NCBI GenBank assembly: GCA_011799875.1
Contig: CM022301.1
Location: 326,510,929-326,574,928 of the forward strand
DNA: 64,000 nt
Source: Thinopyrum elongatum
Taxonomy: Eukaryota > Streptophyta > Magnoliopsida > Poales > Poaceae
Direction: 5' to 3'
The notes under the pieces are model-generated. The model did not search any database and was not told where the DNA came from. It was given only the letters and a program-made list of their open reading frames with translations. The position numbers and the translations under genes were made by a program. The stretch's first letter is position 1, and the number at the start of each line of letters is the position of its first letter. Shown in pieces: positions 42,690 to 52,626 of the stretch.

Positions 42690-43420
42690 CCACATGGAAA
42701 AGCCATTTATCCAAATCAAGCATGATTAAGAACTAGGAAATATAGCAATTGTATATGTTTCTCATGTATTAAGTGCAGCCAAATTTGATTTATTCCTCAC
42801 ATGCATAACAATACAAAATTGTACCCACAACAATTGGACATCGCATTGCAGAATTAAACCAAGCAATTGACTAAACACCACAACAAATGAACCAAACATT
42901 AACTGAGCACCACATTGCACAATATAACATACTCCTAATAGAAGATCATACAGTTAACCAAACCAAGCATGCTTAACAACTTGGAAATATAGCAATTGTA
43001 TTTGTTTCTCATGTATTTAGTACAGCCAAATTTGATTTATTTCTCACATGGTAGATAATAAAAAAAATGCACCCACAACAATTGAACATCGCATTGAGAA
43101 TTGAACCAAACAATTAACTAAACACCACAACAAATGAACCAAACATTAACTGAGCACCACATTGCACAATATATAACATACTAGAAGATCAGACAGTTAA
43201 CCAAACCAGGCAAGCTTGACAACTTGGAAATATAGCAATTGTATTTGTTTCTCCTGCATTTTGTACAGCCAAATTTGATTTATTTCTCACGTGGAAGACA
43301 ATACAAAATTGCACCCAGAAGAAGTGAACATCACATTGCAGAATTGAACCAAACAGTTAACTGAACACGAGAACAAATTAACCAAACAGTTAATAAGTGA
43401 GCACCACATTGCACGACATA
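42690..43420 (-). repeat. About 245 bp tandem repeat (3 copies) in CACTA B
   Basis: Mirror of 6105-6815. AGCCAAATTTGATTTATT recurs at about 42777, 43024 and 43266. Confidence 0.75.
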
Positions 43421-43591
43421 TTGAACATATACACTAGAGGAACATATTGCATGGTAAAAGTACATAGGACAATTCACTAGAATTTGTTAAGGAAAGGCAG
43501 GAGCAGCACATGCAACGGGTAAACCGAGCATGCTTAACAGGCATAGCTAGCTAACTGAACATAGGTCCTTATACTGAGCTAATACGACAAG

Positions 43592-43975
43592 CTAGTCCTC
43601 ATCGTCGGAGATATCGATGATGATTGGCTCCTTGGACATGGAAGAGGGTGAGGCCTCCACATCGTGGGTGCCTTCCTCGTACTGGTGAGATGCCTGAGCC
43701 GCTCCGGGCACCAGCCTACTGGCTCTCGAGTTGAGGTAAGCACGGGCACGCTGAGAAAACACCTCGTAGTCTTCGTCGAAGGCATCGACCGTGGCCTCGA
43801 GAAAACTCCATGAACTATCGTTTAAAGCAGCCAACCGCGTCGCAGCGTCAGCACGCAAGCCATTGATGGTGGCCTCGATGGTGAGGTGCTCCTCCAAAAT
43901 CTGGGGGTCGGCAGGAATGGCAGCCATCGCGACCTCATTTGCGCGTGCGGCCGTGATTTGCTTCTCCGCTGCCAA
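43592..43975 (-). CDS. Acidic-tailed protein exon (copy B)
   Basis: Counterpart of 5546-5929, the same length of 127 codons from the nominal TTG start and open further upstream in phase (QYSQELKEHLAAEKQ). It keeps 'PADPQILEEHLTIEATI', 'FLEATVDAFDEDYEVFSQRA' and the tail 'EPIIIDISDDED'. Both copies are open and differ mostly by single substitutions, several conservative. No ATG is evident close by: the ATG at about 44012 is in another phase and meets a TAG after five codons, so a spliced 5' exon is likely. Function unknown; the tail resembles a SUMO-interacting motif. Confidence 0.5.
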   Translation of the reverse strand: MAAEKQITAARANEVAMAAIPADPQILEEHLTIEATINGLRADAATRLAALNDSSWSFLEATVDAFDEDYEVFSQRARAYLNSRASRLVPGAAQASHQYEEGTHDVEASPSSMSKEPIIIDISDDED

Positions 43976-44607
43976 ATGCTCCTTTAGCTCCTGGCTATAC
44001 TGCGTACACCATGGCTTAGGGCAGCGCTAATTTGGGGTAGGGTTCGGTGATTTGGGTGGAAGGTGTCGCGCCGGCGGTCGGGGCATGTTGGATTTAGAAG
44101 GAGGAGGAGGATGGGGGTCGGGTGTGGATTACCTGCCTGGATCGACGTGGCCGAGCAGCGTGAAGGAGGATCGCCGGCGAGGAGGTGGCGCTGCAAGCAA
44201 GGAGTGAAGGTTTGAACTTGGAAAGGAAGGCGGAAACAGGGGAAATGTGGCTTTTGGTAAGGGAGAGGGGGCAGGGAGGTAAATATTTCTGCGGAAGCCA
44301 AAAATTTTGGCTCGGTGCAACGAAAAAACTGGCGCGCAAAGTGTCATCAGACACAGTCCCTTATTCAGCACTGTGTACGATATGTGAACATCACAAACGA
44401 TTCATATAGCTTACCCCATGTGTGATGAATTTGAACATGCAAATTTTGGTCCGAATTTACCTGGTTACAGTGGTCATCCACGTCATTGCATAATTTGGGT
44501 ACACAAAGGAGCCTACAACACACCCACACTTGTTAATCGAGCAAGTCCAGCAATTAAACAAAGCTAACTGACCTAAACATTACTCTAACAAATTGAAGAC
44601 CGGCTTC

Positions 44608-45243
44608 CTAAATTAAACAAAGAGTACTACTCCGACTGGCGCTTGTCAACCTCTGCCGCCTTCTCCATGTCCAGTTCGCCCCGACGATCTCCTGGGGAAG
44701 GGTCTCCATGACATCCATCGCAGCATACTCGGCAAGCATCTCGCCATCTGTGTCCGCCATCTCTTTGGAAAAGGCCACCATGAGTTGGGCCTGGGCGGCC
44801 GCGTTCTGGGCTTGGACGGGCTCCGTCGTGGCAAGGTATGCCGTGAAGGAATGGACGGCTGCTCGAACGCTCTCGGCGATTGCCAACTCTTCGTTCGTGG
44901 GTTGCCGACCGTTGTTGGAGAAGCTTCGTTCGATTTGTGCGGTGACCGGCACGAGCTGGGCATGGGCGGCCTCGACATGGTCATGGGCGGCCCCCATCAG
45001 GGCTAAGGCCGTCGATGCAGAACGGACAGCTGATGTGCCGGTCTCGCCAGTTGCTATCCCCGACGCAGATGTTGCTGCCGCCACCTGAGCAGCAACAGTG
45101 GCCATTTGGGCTGCCTTGGCCGCTCGGTCGCAGATTGCGACTGTGCTCACGCAGCTTGTTAGCACACGCATGGTGGCTGCGGCCGTGCTCTCGCCGGAGT
45201 GGGCCGCCGAAGTGGCCTTCACGACGCGGGTCCACAACCCCAT
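44608..45243 (-). CDS. Alanine-rich helical protein (copy B), altered C-terminus
   Basis: ATG at 45243 (MGLWTRVVKATSAAHSGEST); 211 codons. Nearly the same as 4272-4886 through 'MDVMETLPQEIVG'. Here a missing base (GTCGGGGCGAAC where copy A has GTCGGGCGCGAGC) moves it into another frame, so the acidic 'REL.MEEATEIDE' end is replaced by 'ANWTWRRRQRLTSASRSS'. The substituted tail is basic and probably not functional. It lies just after the 502 bp array, in the same relation as in copies A and C. Confidence 0.55.
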   Translation of the reverse strand: MGLWTRVVKATSAAHSGESTAAATMRVLTSCVSTVAICDRAAKAAQMATVAAQVAAATSASGIATGETGTSAVRSASTALALMGAAHDHVEAAHAQLVPVTAQIERSFSNNGRQPTNEELAIAESVRAAVHSFTAYLATTEPVQAQNAAAQAQLMVAFSKEMADTDGEMLAEYAAMDVMETLPQEIVGANWTWRRRQRLTSASRSSTLCLI

Positions 45244-45589
45244 CTTTCACCGGCGATGATTGAACAATGAAATGATATTTGGGGAGCGAGCTAGTGTCCT
45301 TGACTCATCGACTGTGGACGGTAGCCGACGCACCTTCTCGTGTAAGCCATATACGTACTACTCCGACGGTGCTCCAAGATATTTTGTACTGCATCTCACA
45401 CGATTGGTGATAATAAACTGTGTGCGATCTACTTGATTTTTTGTCTTGATTTGAAATACATAATTGGGTCACACCGGCAAAGGAGGGTGTTTGAATTGTT
45501 AGAACTTTTATCTACAGTGAACATGAAACTATAGGTGTGTCGTCAAAAAAATTGGAATTATTCACGGTTTGTTTGGACATTTTTATACA

Positions 45590-47360
45590 TTAACTTGGTT
45601 TTGTAGGCATTTCAGGTGCACAATTCAAAATGAAACTACATGCACATGCTCTGGTGCACCAAAATGGGATGTAAAATCATATATGTGTCCATGGGTTGAT
45701 GCTTATGTCCCATGCAAGAAATGGTGATGAATTTCAAACACCTCGGCACCGTGGCTCGCCAGCAAACGTTGAGATACTTGGTTTTGAAATTCTAGTAAAT
45801 CCAAAACTCGTCTAAAATTCATGAACCGTGGCATGCTATCATGGAATGGCATCAACATGCTGTGGTAAAAAAATTATCCCATTTGGGGCAGGTTTTGGTA
45901 TAAGCTTCTCACAAACCAGAGCTTCTCACAAGAAGCCTCATGGTTCCGGTAGGGAACATGTCACCTTTGTGGACAAAATGATATTCGTTGCCTCTTCTTG
46001 CTTTCAAATTTTTTCTGGTGTCAACTTAGAACAACAGGAGTGTTGTGTTAAATTTTGAATTTTTTCAGGGTTTGTTTGGACATTTTTATACATTAAGTGA
46101 GTTTTCTGGGCATTTATGTGCGTAATTCAAATTTGAACTATAGGCACATGCTCCAGTGCATAAAAATGGGTTGAAAAATCAAATGTGTGTCCTTGGTTGC
46201 ACGCTTAGGTCCCATGCAAGAAATGGGAATGAATGTCAAACACCTCGGCACCGTCGCTTGGCCGCAAACATTGAGATACATGGTTTTAAAATTCTAGTAA
46301 ATCCAAAACTCGTTTGAAATTCAAGAAAGTTGGCATGCTATCATGGAACGGCATCAACATGCTGTGGTGAAAAAATTGCCCCATTTGGGCAGGTTTGGGT
46401 ATAAGCTTCTCACAAGCCAGAGCTTCTCAGAACAAGCCTCATGGTTTCGGTAGGGAACGTGTCACCTTTGTGGACGAAACGATATTCGTTGCCTCTTCTT
46501 GCTTTCAAATTTTTTCTAATGTCAACATAGAACAACATGAGTGTTGTGTTAAATTTTGGAATTTTTTGGGGTTCGTTTGGACATTTTTATACACCTTAAT
46601 TGAGTTTTCTATGCATTTATGTGCATAATTCAAATTTCAACTACAGGCATATGCTTCAGTGCATATAAATGGGTTGAAAATCAAATGTGTGTCCTTGGTT
46701 GGATGCCTAGGTCCCATGCAAGAAATGGGAATGAATGTCAAACACCTCGGCACCGTCGCTTGGCCGCAAACATTGAGATACATGGTTTTAAAATTCTAGT
46801 AAATCCAAAAATCATCTGAAATTCATGAATGTTGGCATGTTATCATGGAACAACATCAACATGTTGTGGTAAAAAAATTGTCCCATTTGGGGCAGGTTTG
46901 GGTATAAGCTTCTGACAAACTAGAGGTTCTCACAACAAGCCTCATGGTTCCGGTAGGGAATGTGCCTCCTTCGTCAATGAAATGATATTCCTTGCCTCTT
47001 CTTGCTTTCAATTTTTTCCTAGTGGCAACATAGAGCATCAGGAGTGTCGTGTTACAATTTGGAATTTTTCGGGTTCGTTTGGACATTTTTATTCATTAAC
47101 TAAGTTTTCTAGGCATTTTATGTGCATAATTCAAATTTGAACTACATGCACATGCTCCAGTGCAAAAAAATGGGTTGAAAAATCAAATGTGTGTCCTTGG
47201 GTGCATGCTTAGGTCCCATGCAAGAAATGGGAATGAATTTCAAACACCAAGGCACCGTTGCTTACTGGCAAAACGTTGAGATACTTTGTTTTTAAATTCT
47301 AGTAAATCCAAAACTCGTCTGAATTTCATGAAACTTGGCATGCTATCATGGAATGGCACC
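45590..47360 (-). repeat. 502-503 bp tandem array (about 3.5 units) in CACTA B
   Basis: CTAGTAAATCCAAAA recurs at 45792, 46294, 46797 and 47299: periods of 502, 503 and 502. Four anchors here against three in copy A. Units are homologous to 2839-4132 and, more distantly, to 31344-32852. Confidence 0.85.
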
Positions 47361-47823
47361 CGATATGTTGTGGTATTTTTTGTGTCCAATTTGAGAGAAG
47401 ACGCACTCGAATCAACAACCAACAAAGGCATTTTGAAACAAATAGCTGCCACCTTATCATCTCAAACGTTTGTATAATTTAAATCATGGGCATTCTGTTA
47501 ACCATTCACGTGACACCACACGTCACACTTTTAATGGCTAGGAGGTGCCGTATGGACAACTGCTTGAGTATACGGGAGGCATGCGAGCGCAGTCCGCTGC
47601 GCAGGCTAGCCGGGAGGCGTGCAAGCTGTCCTCCGATGCGCATGCTCACCGAGAAGCATGCGAGCTGTACGCTGCGCAGGCTCACTGGGAAATGAGCCCT
47701 TTGACTTCCATGGCTGCCCGCCTTGCTCGCATCCTCTCCATTAATGGCGCCCGAGCCGCTGTTTAATACGGGCAGCCTTACTATTCGCCTCCCATTCCCC
47801 TCTCACGGACCTGCAGCAACGCC

Positions 47824-48258
47824 ATGGCGCAGAAGGATCATCTGCCACTAGTCTTCCAGTTTGGTGAAGTCGACTCCGAGCCGGACGAGATATAAAATAA
47901 GGAGGAATGGGGCCTCATGGACATGGCCCTGAACAAGCTGGCCGCGGCGGTTGCTGCCCCTGCGCCCGTCCCAGCTCCCATCCCTGCGCCCGTGCCAGCG
48001 ACCATCCCCGTAGCATTGAAGGGACGGTCGCCGAGCACTATCGCAGAGCTGGAAGCCGCGAGCGTCAGCGAGGTCCCCGAGGACCCGCGTGAGCTCGTGT
48101 ACATTCCAGCGCCAGCGCCCGTGCCCGTGCGTGCCCCTGCACCCACCGGGGCGCCGGTCCCCGTGCGTTTGACTGCACCCATCGCGCCCGTGCCCGTGCG
48201 CGCGCCCCCCTCAGCGTCATGGGATGCCGCCGTTGACCGCTACCTCGCAGCACCATGA
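47824..48258 (+). pseudogene. Pro/Ala-rich protein (copy B), early stop and frameshift
   Basis: ATGGCGCAGAAGGATCATCT starts the same protein as 1795-2388. TAA at 47893-47895 follows 'EVDSEPDEI' where copy A reads on. The frame then continues through the Pro/Ala-rich middle ('PAPVPAPIPAPVPATIPVAL') to 'WDAAVDRYLAAP' and a TGA at 48256-48258, whereas copy A carries about 60 more residues. The remaining conserved DNA (48296-48415, FDFQVKNI.CCLEDFNNG) is still readable in another frame. Not functional in this copy. Confidence 0.6.
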
Positions 48259-48579
48259 GTTGCTGTCCTCCCATGCCTCGCTCGTCGATCGCACAACGAC
48301 AGGATGTTTGATTTCCAAGTGAAGAACATTATGTGCTGCCTTGAAGACTTCAACAACGGCCTCCCAGAGGATGACAATGACAATGCTGGCGCGGCACGCC
48401 GCCTCCACCAGAATTAGGGGTTTTGGGTTTAATATTGTATCTCGATCATATGAATATAAAGTCGCATTGTGACTGAATGAAACATATGGTTTCAGCAAAC
48501 TTATATTTTTGTCTCTGAATGTACGGACTTATCAAATGATTTTTTTCAAAAAAATACGTCAATGGTTTTTAAATTTAAC

Positions 48580-49065
48580 ACACTCATTGCAACCATTTTA
48601 GATAGATCACCCGTATGCAAACCGACAGCTTCCCCAGTAAGCCAAGGGAAAATGTGCCGAGCAGGATTTGTGCAGCTCTTCATCGTAAAAGTTTTAGATA
48701 GAACACCCGTATGCAAAGCGAGAGTTATGGTCTTCCCTAGTAAGCCAAGGGAAAATTTGCCGCGCAAGATTTGTGTATCTCTTCATCGCAAGCAGTTCAG
48801 ATTGTAGACGGTATGCAAAGCGAGAGCTATGGTTACTTTGCCGCTAAGCCAAGAGAAAATCTGGCACGCAGGATTTGTACATCCCTTCAACGCAAACAAC
48901 TTTTTCGGATGACCCATGTGCAACCACGTACAGACAATTTGGTAAGATTTGCATATGTCATATTGGGTATATTGCCATTTGTCAAACTGGAAAGATTGAC
49001 ATATGTTGATCTTGGAACATTGCCCTTTGTCAACCTTGTAACACTGGCATTTGTCAAAATTTGCA
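48580..49065. repeat. Mirror of the short tandem repeats of copy A
   Basis: Complement of 1150-1616: units with GATAGAACACCCGTATGCAA and AAGCCAAGGGAAAAT, then the TTTGTCAA/TGCCATTTGTCAA repeats. Confidence 0.65.
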
Positions 49066-49478
49066 GCTAAAAATCACTAGAACTATCTAGTTTTTGTAAC
49101 TAAAATTCAGTAAGCATAGATTTCATTCATAGATTAAGCAGTCATTCTTTATACAAATAGTTCAACTCGACAACTGAACCGACCAAACTTTTCCCCAATT
49201 GTTGCCAACCACGTACTGAAATAGCTAGTTCAACTATATATACTAGCTAATTTTAAGTATGTTGTACAGTTCAACCACATATATAGTCAGATGAACTGAA
49301 CAAAATAGCCCCTAAATACTACTACTACGGAGGGGCTTTGTACTACTTCCAGTAGCCTCTCCTCTGCTAAGCGCGCTCAGTAAGAGGCAGAGGAGGAGGA
49401 GCCTACCGACGAGCTGGACAACTGCAATCCGGTGCCTGCCGCTGTTGCACCTTTAGCGACACTAACCTCGAACGCCCT

Positions 49479-50123
49479 CTACCGGTCTAGACGACCCCTC
49501 TCGAAGCGGAGGGACTCCTTGTAGATCTCCTCATTCCTCGCCTCTGCGGTGGCGTGTGCTGCGGCCACGGTGGCGGTAAGACTCTTTGCATTCTTGACAA
49601 GGCGCTCCTCCTCCTCCCGCAGGAACTCGATGTAGCGCGCAAGGTCGCTGAAGCACGTGCGGGGCTCCACCTCCACCTCCCATCTTCGAGCGGTGGTGGC
49701 GGAGCGGGTGATGACCCCGGCGGTCGACGGTGGGCTGGCGGCCACGGCGGCCGACGGTGTGCTGGCGGCCACGACCGCCACCTCTCGCCTTCGGGCCACG
49801 GTGGCCGACAGTGGGGTGGCGGCCACGATGGCCACCTTCCACCTTCGGACCGCGGTGGCGGAGCGGGCGATGGCCCTGGCTTTCGACGGTGGTGTGGCGG
49901 CCATGGCGGCAGACGGTGGGGTGGCGGCAACGGCGGTCGGCAACAGCTACCGACGGGCAGCGGCAGCAGAGCGTGTGGTGGGAGTTGTGCGCACACCCAA
50001 CAGGGACGCCACACGCACTACACGACTGGGAGGACTGTGCCGCCGACGTGGTGTAGCCTCCTAGCTGGAGCTGTCCTCTAATGACGGCGGAATGGCTGAG
50101 CGACGACGACGGACTGGTGCCAT
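49479..50123 (-). pseudogene. Thr/Ala-rich coiled-coil protein gene of CACTA B, two nonsense codons
   Basis: ATG at 50123 (MAPVRRRRSAIPPSLEDSSS) opens a frame interrupted by TAG at 50061-50063 and again by TAG at 49947-49949, and otherwise open to 49479. Middle: imperfect repeats of 'VAATPPSAAMAATPPSK' and '.RSATAVRRWKVA', produced by a GC-rich ~45 bp DNA repeat. C-terminus: 'FSDLARYIEFLREEEERLVK', then 'TVAAAHATAEARNEEIYKES', clearly helical/coiled coil. In copy A this gene would lie just left of the LTR at 1-753, outside the window. Function unknown. Confidence 0.5.
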
Positions 50124-51170
50124 TGGCAATTGTGGGAGAAGCAGACGAGATAAGCTACACGGAGGGAGGGGAAAATGCGATGCAGGACTCGTCGGCCGTG
50201 AGGGTTTATATAGCAGGCCGGTAAGCATTGGTATTTTGGGGGATTTCGCTGAGTCGGGCGGGAAGCTTGCACGGCTATGCACGGGAATCTGTGTGGTTGC
50301 ATGGGAACGGGCTCACCGACGATTCATTGGCGCCACTTTGAGCCACCGTTTGGCCAAAAGAACGCCCCCGCGCGTTGCTCAAGCTTGCGCTCGAAGCCGT
50401 CTGCGGCAGCAGGGTGACAAGACGTGCGAGAGGAGGACAAAACAATGCATACACATACGGTTAATAAAAAACATTTGCGATTTAATTACCTACTACCCTT
50501 GTCCTTGTTTATAAGTCCTCTTTGTATTTTTGTGCCAAACTTTGACTAGACATTTAACTAATAAAATACGAATGCATGTCGCCAAAGATTATATCGTTGG
50601 ATTCGTATTTGAACATAGTTTCCAATTATATAATTTTTATAACATGCATTAACATTTTGTTAGCTAAATTTAAGGTCAAAATATGGCATAAAATATAAAG
50701 GGGACTAATAGACCAAGACGGAGGTAGTAGCACACGGCCGCTCTCTATGCAGCGTCGCGAACGATTGTTCGACCACCGTGTGATGTGGAACGTGACATAG
50801 TTTCACATCATGCCACCGGCTCGCAACTGTTGGCCGGCTTGTAGACGACCATTCCCTGCGTGTTCAACTGCTTTATGCGTGTGGTTGCTCGCGGTTGAGG
50901 CGGCCGCAGCGCGCTCTGCTCGTGTCCCGCCTCCACGCGCTCTGCTCTCACGTCCCTCTATGCGCGCTGCCAGTGTTTGGGTCCGACGCATGATCATGTA
51001 CGTTCGTGCTACCATTATGCATGCGGTTGCACCAGGCGCGGTGCCACGATGCAGTTACCCTCTGCAAAAACTGCCATGCGGACGTGCCGAGAATCCAGGC
51101 CGCCCGGCCCCCATTTATTCCCGTGGCCATTTACCTTCATCTCCCGTGCCACACGACACAATAAGCACAC
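50124..51170. other. Intergenic region between coiled-coil and exonuclease genes of B
   Basis: Bases 50125-50215 probably hold the promoter of the minus-strand gene (ATATAAACC at about 50210 read on the minus strand, a TATA-like box). Bases 50510-50725 resemble a Stowaway-type MITE remnant ('CCTTGTTTATAAGTCC' at the left, 'AAAGGGGACTAATAGACCAA' and 'GACGGAGGTAG' at the right). Bases 50800-51170 are GC-rich upstream sequence of the exonuclease. Confidence 0.4.
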
Positions 51171-51209
51171 CCATGGCGACACATATAGAGAGGACATCCA
51201 GCGGTTCCA

Positions 51210-51953
51210 ATGGCGCTCCCCGTGGCTCCAATGGCGCTCCCAGCGGCCGCCGATGATAACGGGTGGCAGTTCACCATGCATCATGTAGTGGACACCCACG
51301 TGAGGGGGAAGGACCTCTCGGTGGTGTACATGAATGAGCCGGTCTCGGTGGAGAGCTCCATCCAAACTATGGAGCAGTTGCTTGCTGAGGACAAGTACCA
51401 AGTGGCCGGCTTCGACCTCGAGTTCACCAGCGGTCGTGCCGGGCAAGATCAGAAGGTTGCCATCGCCCAGTTGTGCGTGCGACATGACGTTCTCGTCTAC
51501 CACTACCACCTAGTGACAAGGCCTTACGAGCATTTCGCCAGGTTTATCAACAGCCCCGACTACAATTTCGCTACGGTGGACACCACCAATGATCTAAAAG
51601 CACTCGATGTTTTGGGCTTACCCTGCTAGAATCTTGTCAACATCCGTGACCACTACAATGTGTGGGGTAGCACCAAGAACAAACAGAACTCCCTGGTTGA
51701 CCTCGCCTCGGCCATCATCGACACCTACTACATGAATATGAAGGATGAGAGCAAGAAGGACAAGAACGCCTGGCACAGTGCCTGGGATCAGAGACTAGAT
51801 GAAGAACACGTCAAGTACGCGGCCAAGGACGCGTACACAAGCTACGAGATGTACAGACGGATTGTTGACATGAGGAAGTGTCTTCGTCCTGCCCCAGACG
51901 AGGGATCGAGCCACAGAGCAGCGGCGGGAGCGTCACAAGAAGTAGATGACTAG
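51210..51953 (+). pseudogene. 3'-5' exonuclease (DEDDy, WRN-exo-like) in CACTA B, one nonsense codon
   Basis: One frame runs 51210-51953, broken only by TAG at 51627-51629. All three exonuclease motifs of the DnaQ/RNase D superfamily (PF01612 type) are visible: Exo I 'VAGFDLEFTSG' (Asp, Glu) about residue 70, Exo II 'VDTTNDLKALDV' (Asp) about residue 130, and Exo III 'HVKYAAKDAYTSYEMY' (Tyr and Asp, DEDDy) about residue 215. Known relatives remove nucleotides from 3' ends of DNA or RNA. The start is uncertain: ATG at 51174 (MATHIERTSSG) is in another phase, and a repeated TCCAATGGCGCTCCC (about 51207 and 51228) suggests a small duplication moved the frame. Likely captured from a host gene. 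Two divided halves would need readthrough to work. Confidence 0.75.
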
Positions 51954-52626
51954 ATGATCATTTCTCCTAGTTTAGAATGCATGCAATTGTTTATTGAGGT
52001 GTGTGCGAATGATTTGTATAGTCACTTATGTAATTGGATGTTTATTTTAGTTATATATATAGATACATACATATATATATAGGGTATATATATATATGTT
52101 GTTCTTCTGTAGATAGAGCAAATCACACGGCTTATTAGCAGCAACCGTCTGTGTTATTATGGGTCTTCACACACATTTCTTATTACGGACCTGTTTGCCA
52201 CGTATCACACACATCTTGTTCTTTTGAATTGTTTCTGTTGTCTTGGCTCATCGCAAACAGTTCATCCGAGTGAATTGTATGCCCTCCATCACACACACCT
52301 TGATCTGGCTGACCATTTCTGTTGTATTGCCTAATCACAGACAGTTCACCCGAGTGAACTGTATGCCGTATATCGCACACACCCTCATCTGGCTGACCAT
52401 TTCTGTTGTTCCGGATCATCACAAACAGTTTGTATGGATTAACCGTATGCCATGCATCGCACACGCAGCTCTAATCTGAATCGTGTTTGATGTCTGCGCC
52501 ATCGCAAACAATTCGTCTCATCTTTGACGGTTTTCTTACACCACCGTTTGCGATTAATGCATCGCACACAGTTTCGTCGAAGGGTCTCTAATTGGACTGT
52601 CGCGTTTGGACCATCCTGCAGTAGTG
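51954..52626. repeat. Right subterminal repeats of CACTA B
   Basis: Bases 52055-52105 are a TATATA-rich tract. Bases 52195-52470 hold about four ~65 bp units with CATCTGGCTGACCATTTCTG (or variants), 'CACAGACAGTTCACCCGAGTGA' and 'GCACACACC'. The terminus GCAGTAGTG ends at 52626. Confidence 0.75.

Larger units (their letters stand above)
40995..52626 (-). mobile_element. CACTA copy B, complete, 11,632 bp, TSD CTA
   Basis: CTA at 40992-40994 and 52627-52629. The left end is CACTGGTAAAGCGAGC; the right end, on the minus strand, is CACTACTGCAGGATGG. Removing the element and one CTA restores the exact RT reading frame of E, aligned with element F, so the limits are certain. Drawn as minus because it is the mirror image of copy A. 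Contents, left to right: subterminal repeats, B3 gene (minus), acidic-tailed exon (minus), alanine-rich gene (minus), 502 bp array, Pro/Ala-rich gene (plus), Thr/Ala-rich coiled-coil gene (minus), 3'-5' exonuclease (plus), subterminal repeats. No transposase is recognisable. Confidence 0.95.

Noticed and set aside
754..49453. Large inverted duplication as a segmental duplication or assembly artefact
   Set aside because: The breakpoints coincide with transposon ends and target duplicates (CTA, AGT), and the arms have many indels and a different repeat number, so independent insertions explain it.
52055..52105. TATATA tract as a promoter
   Set aside because: A simple dinucleotide run in transposon DNA with no gene in a fitting position.
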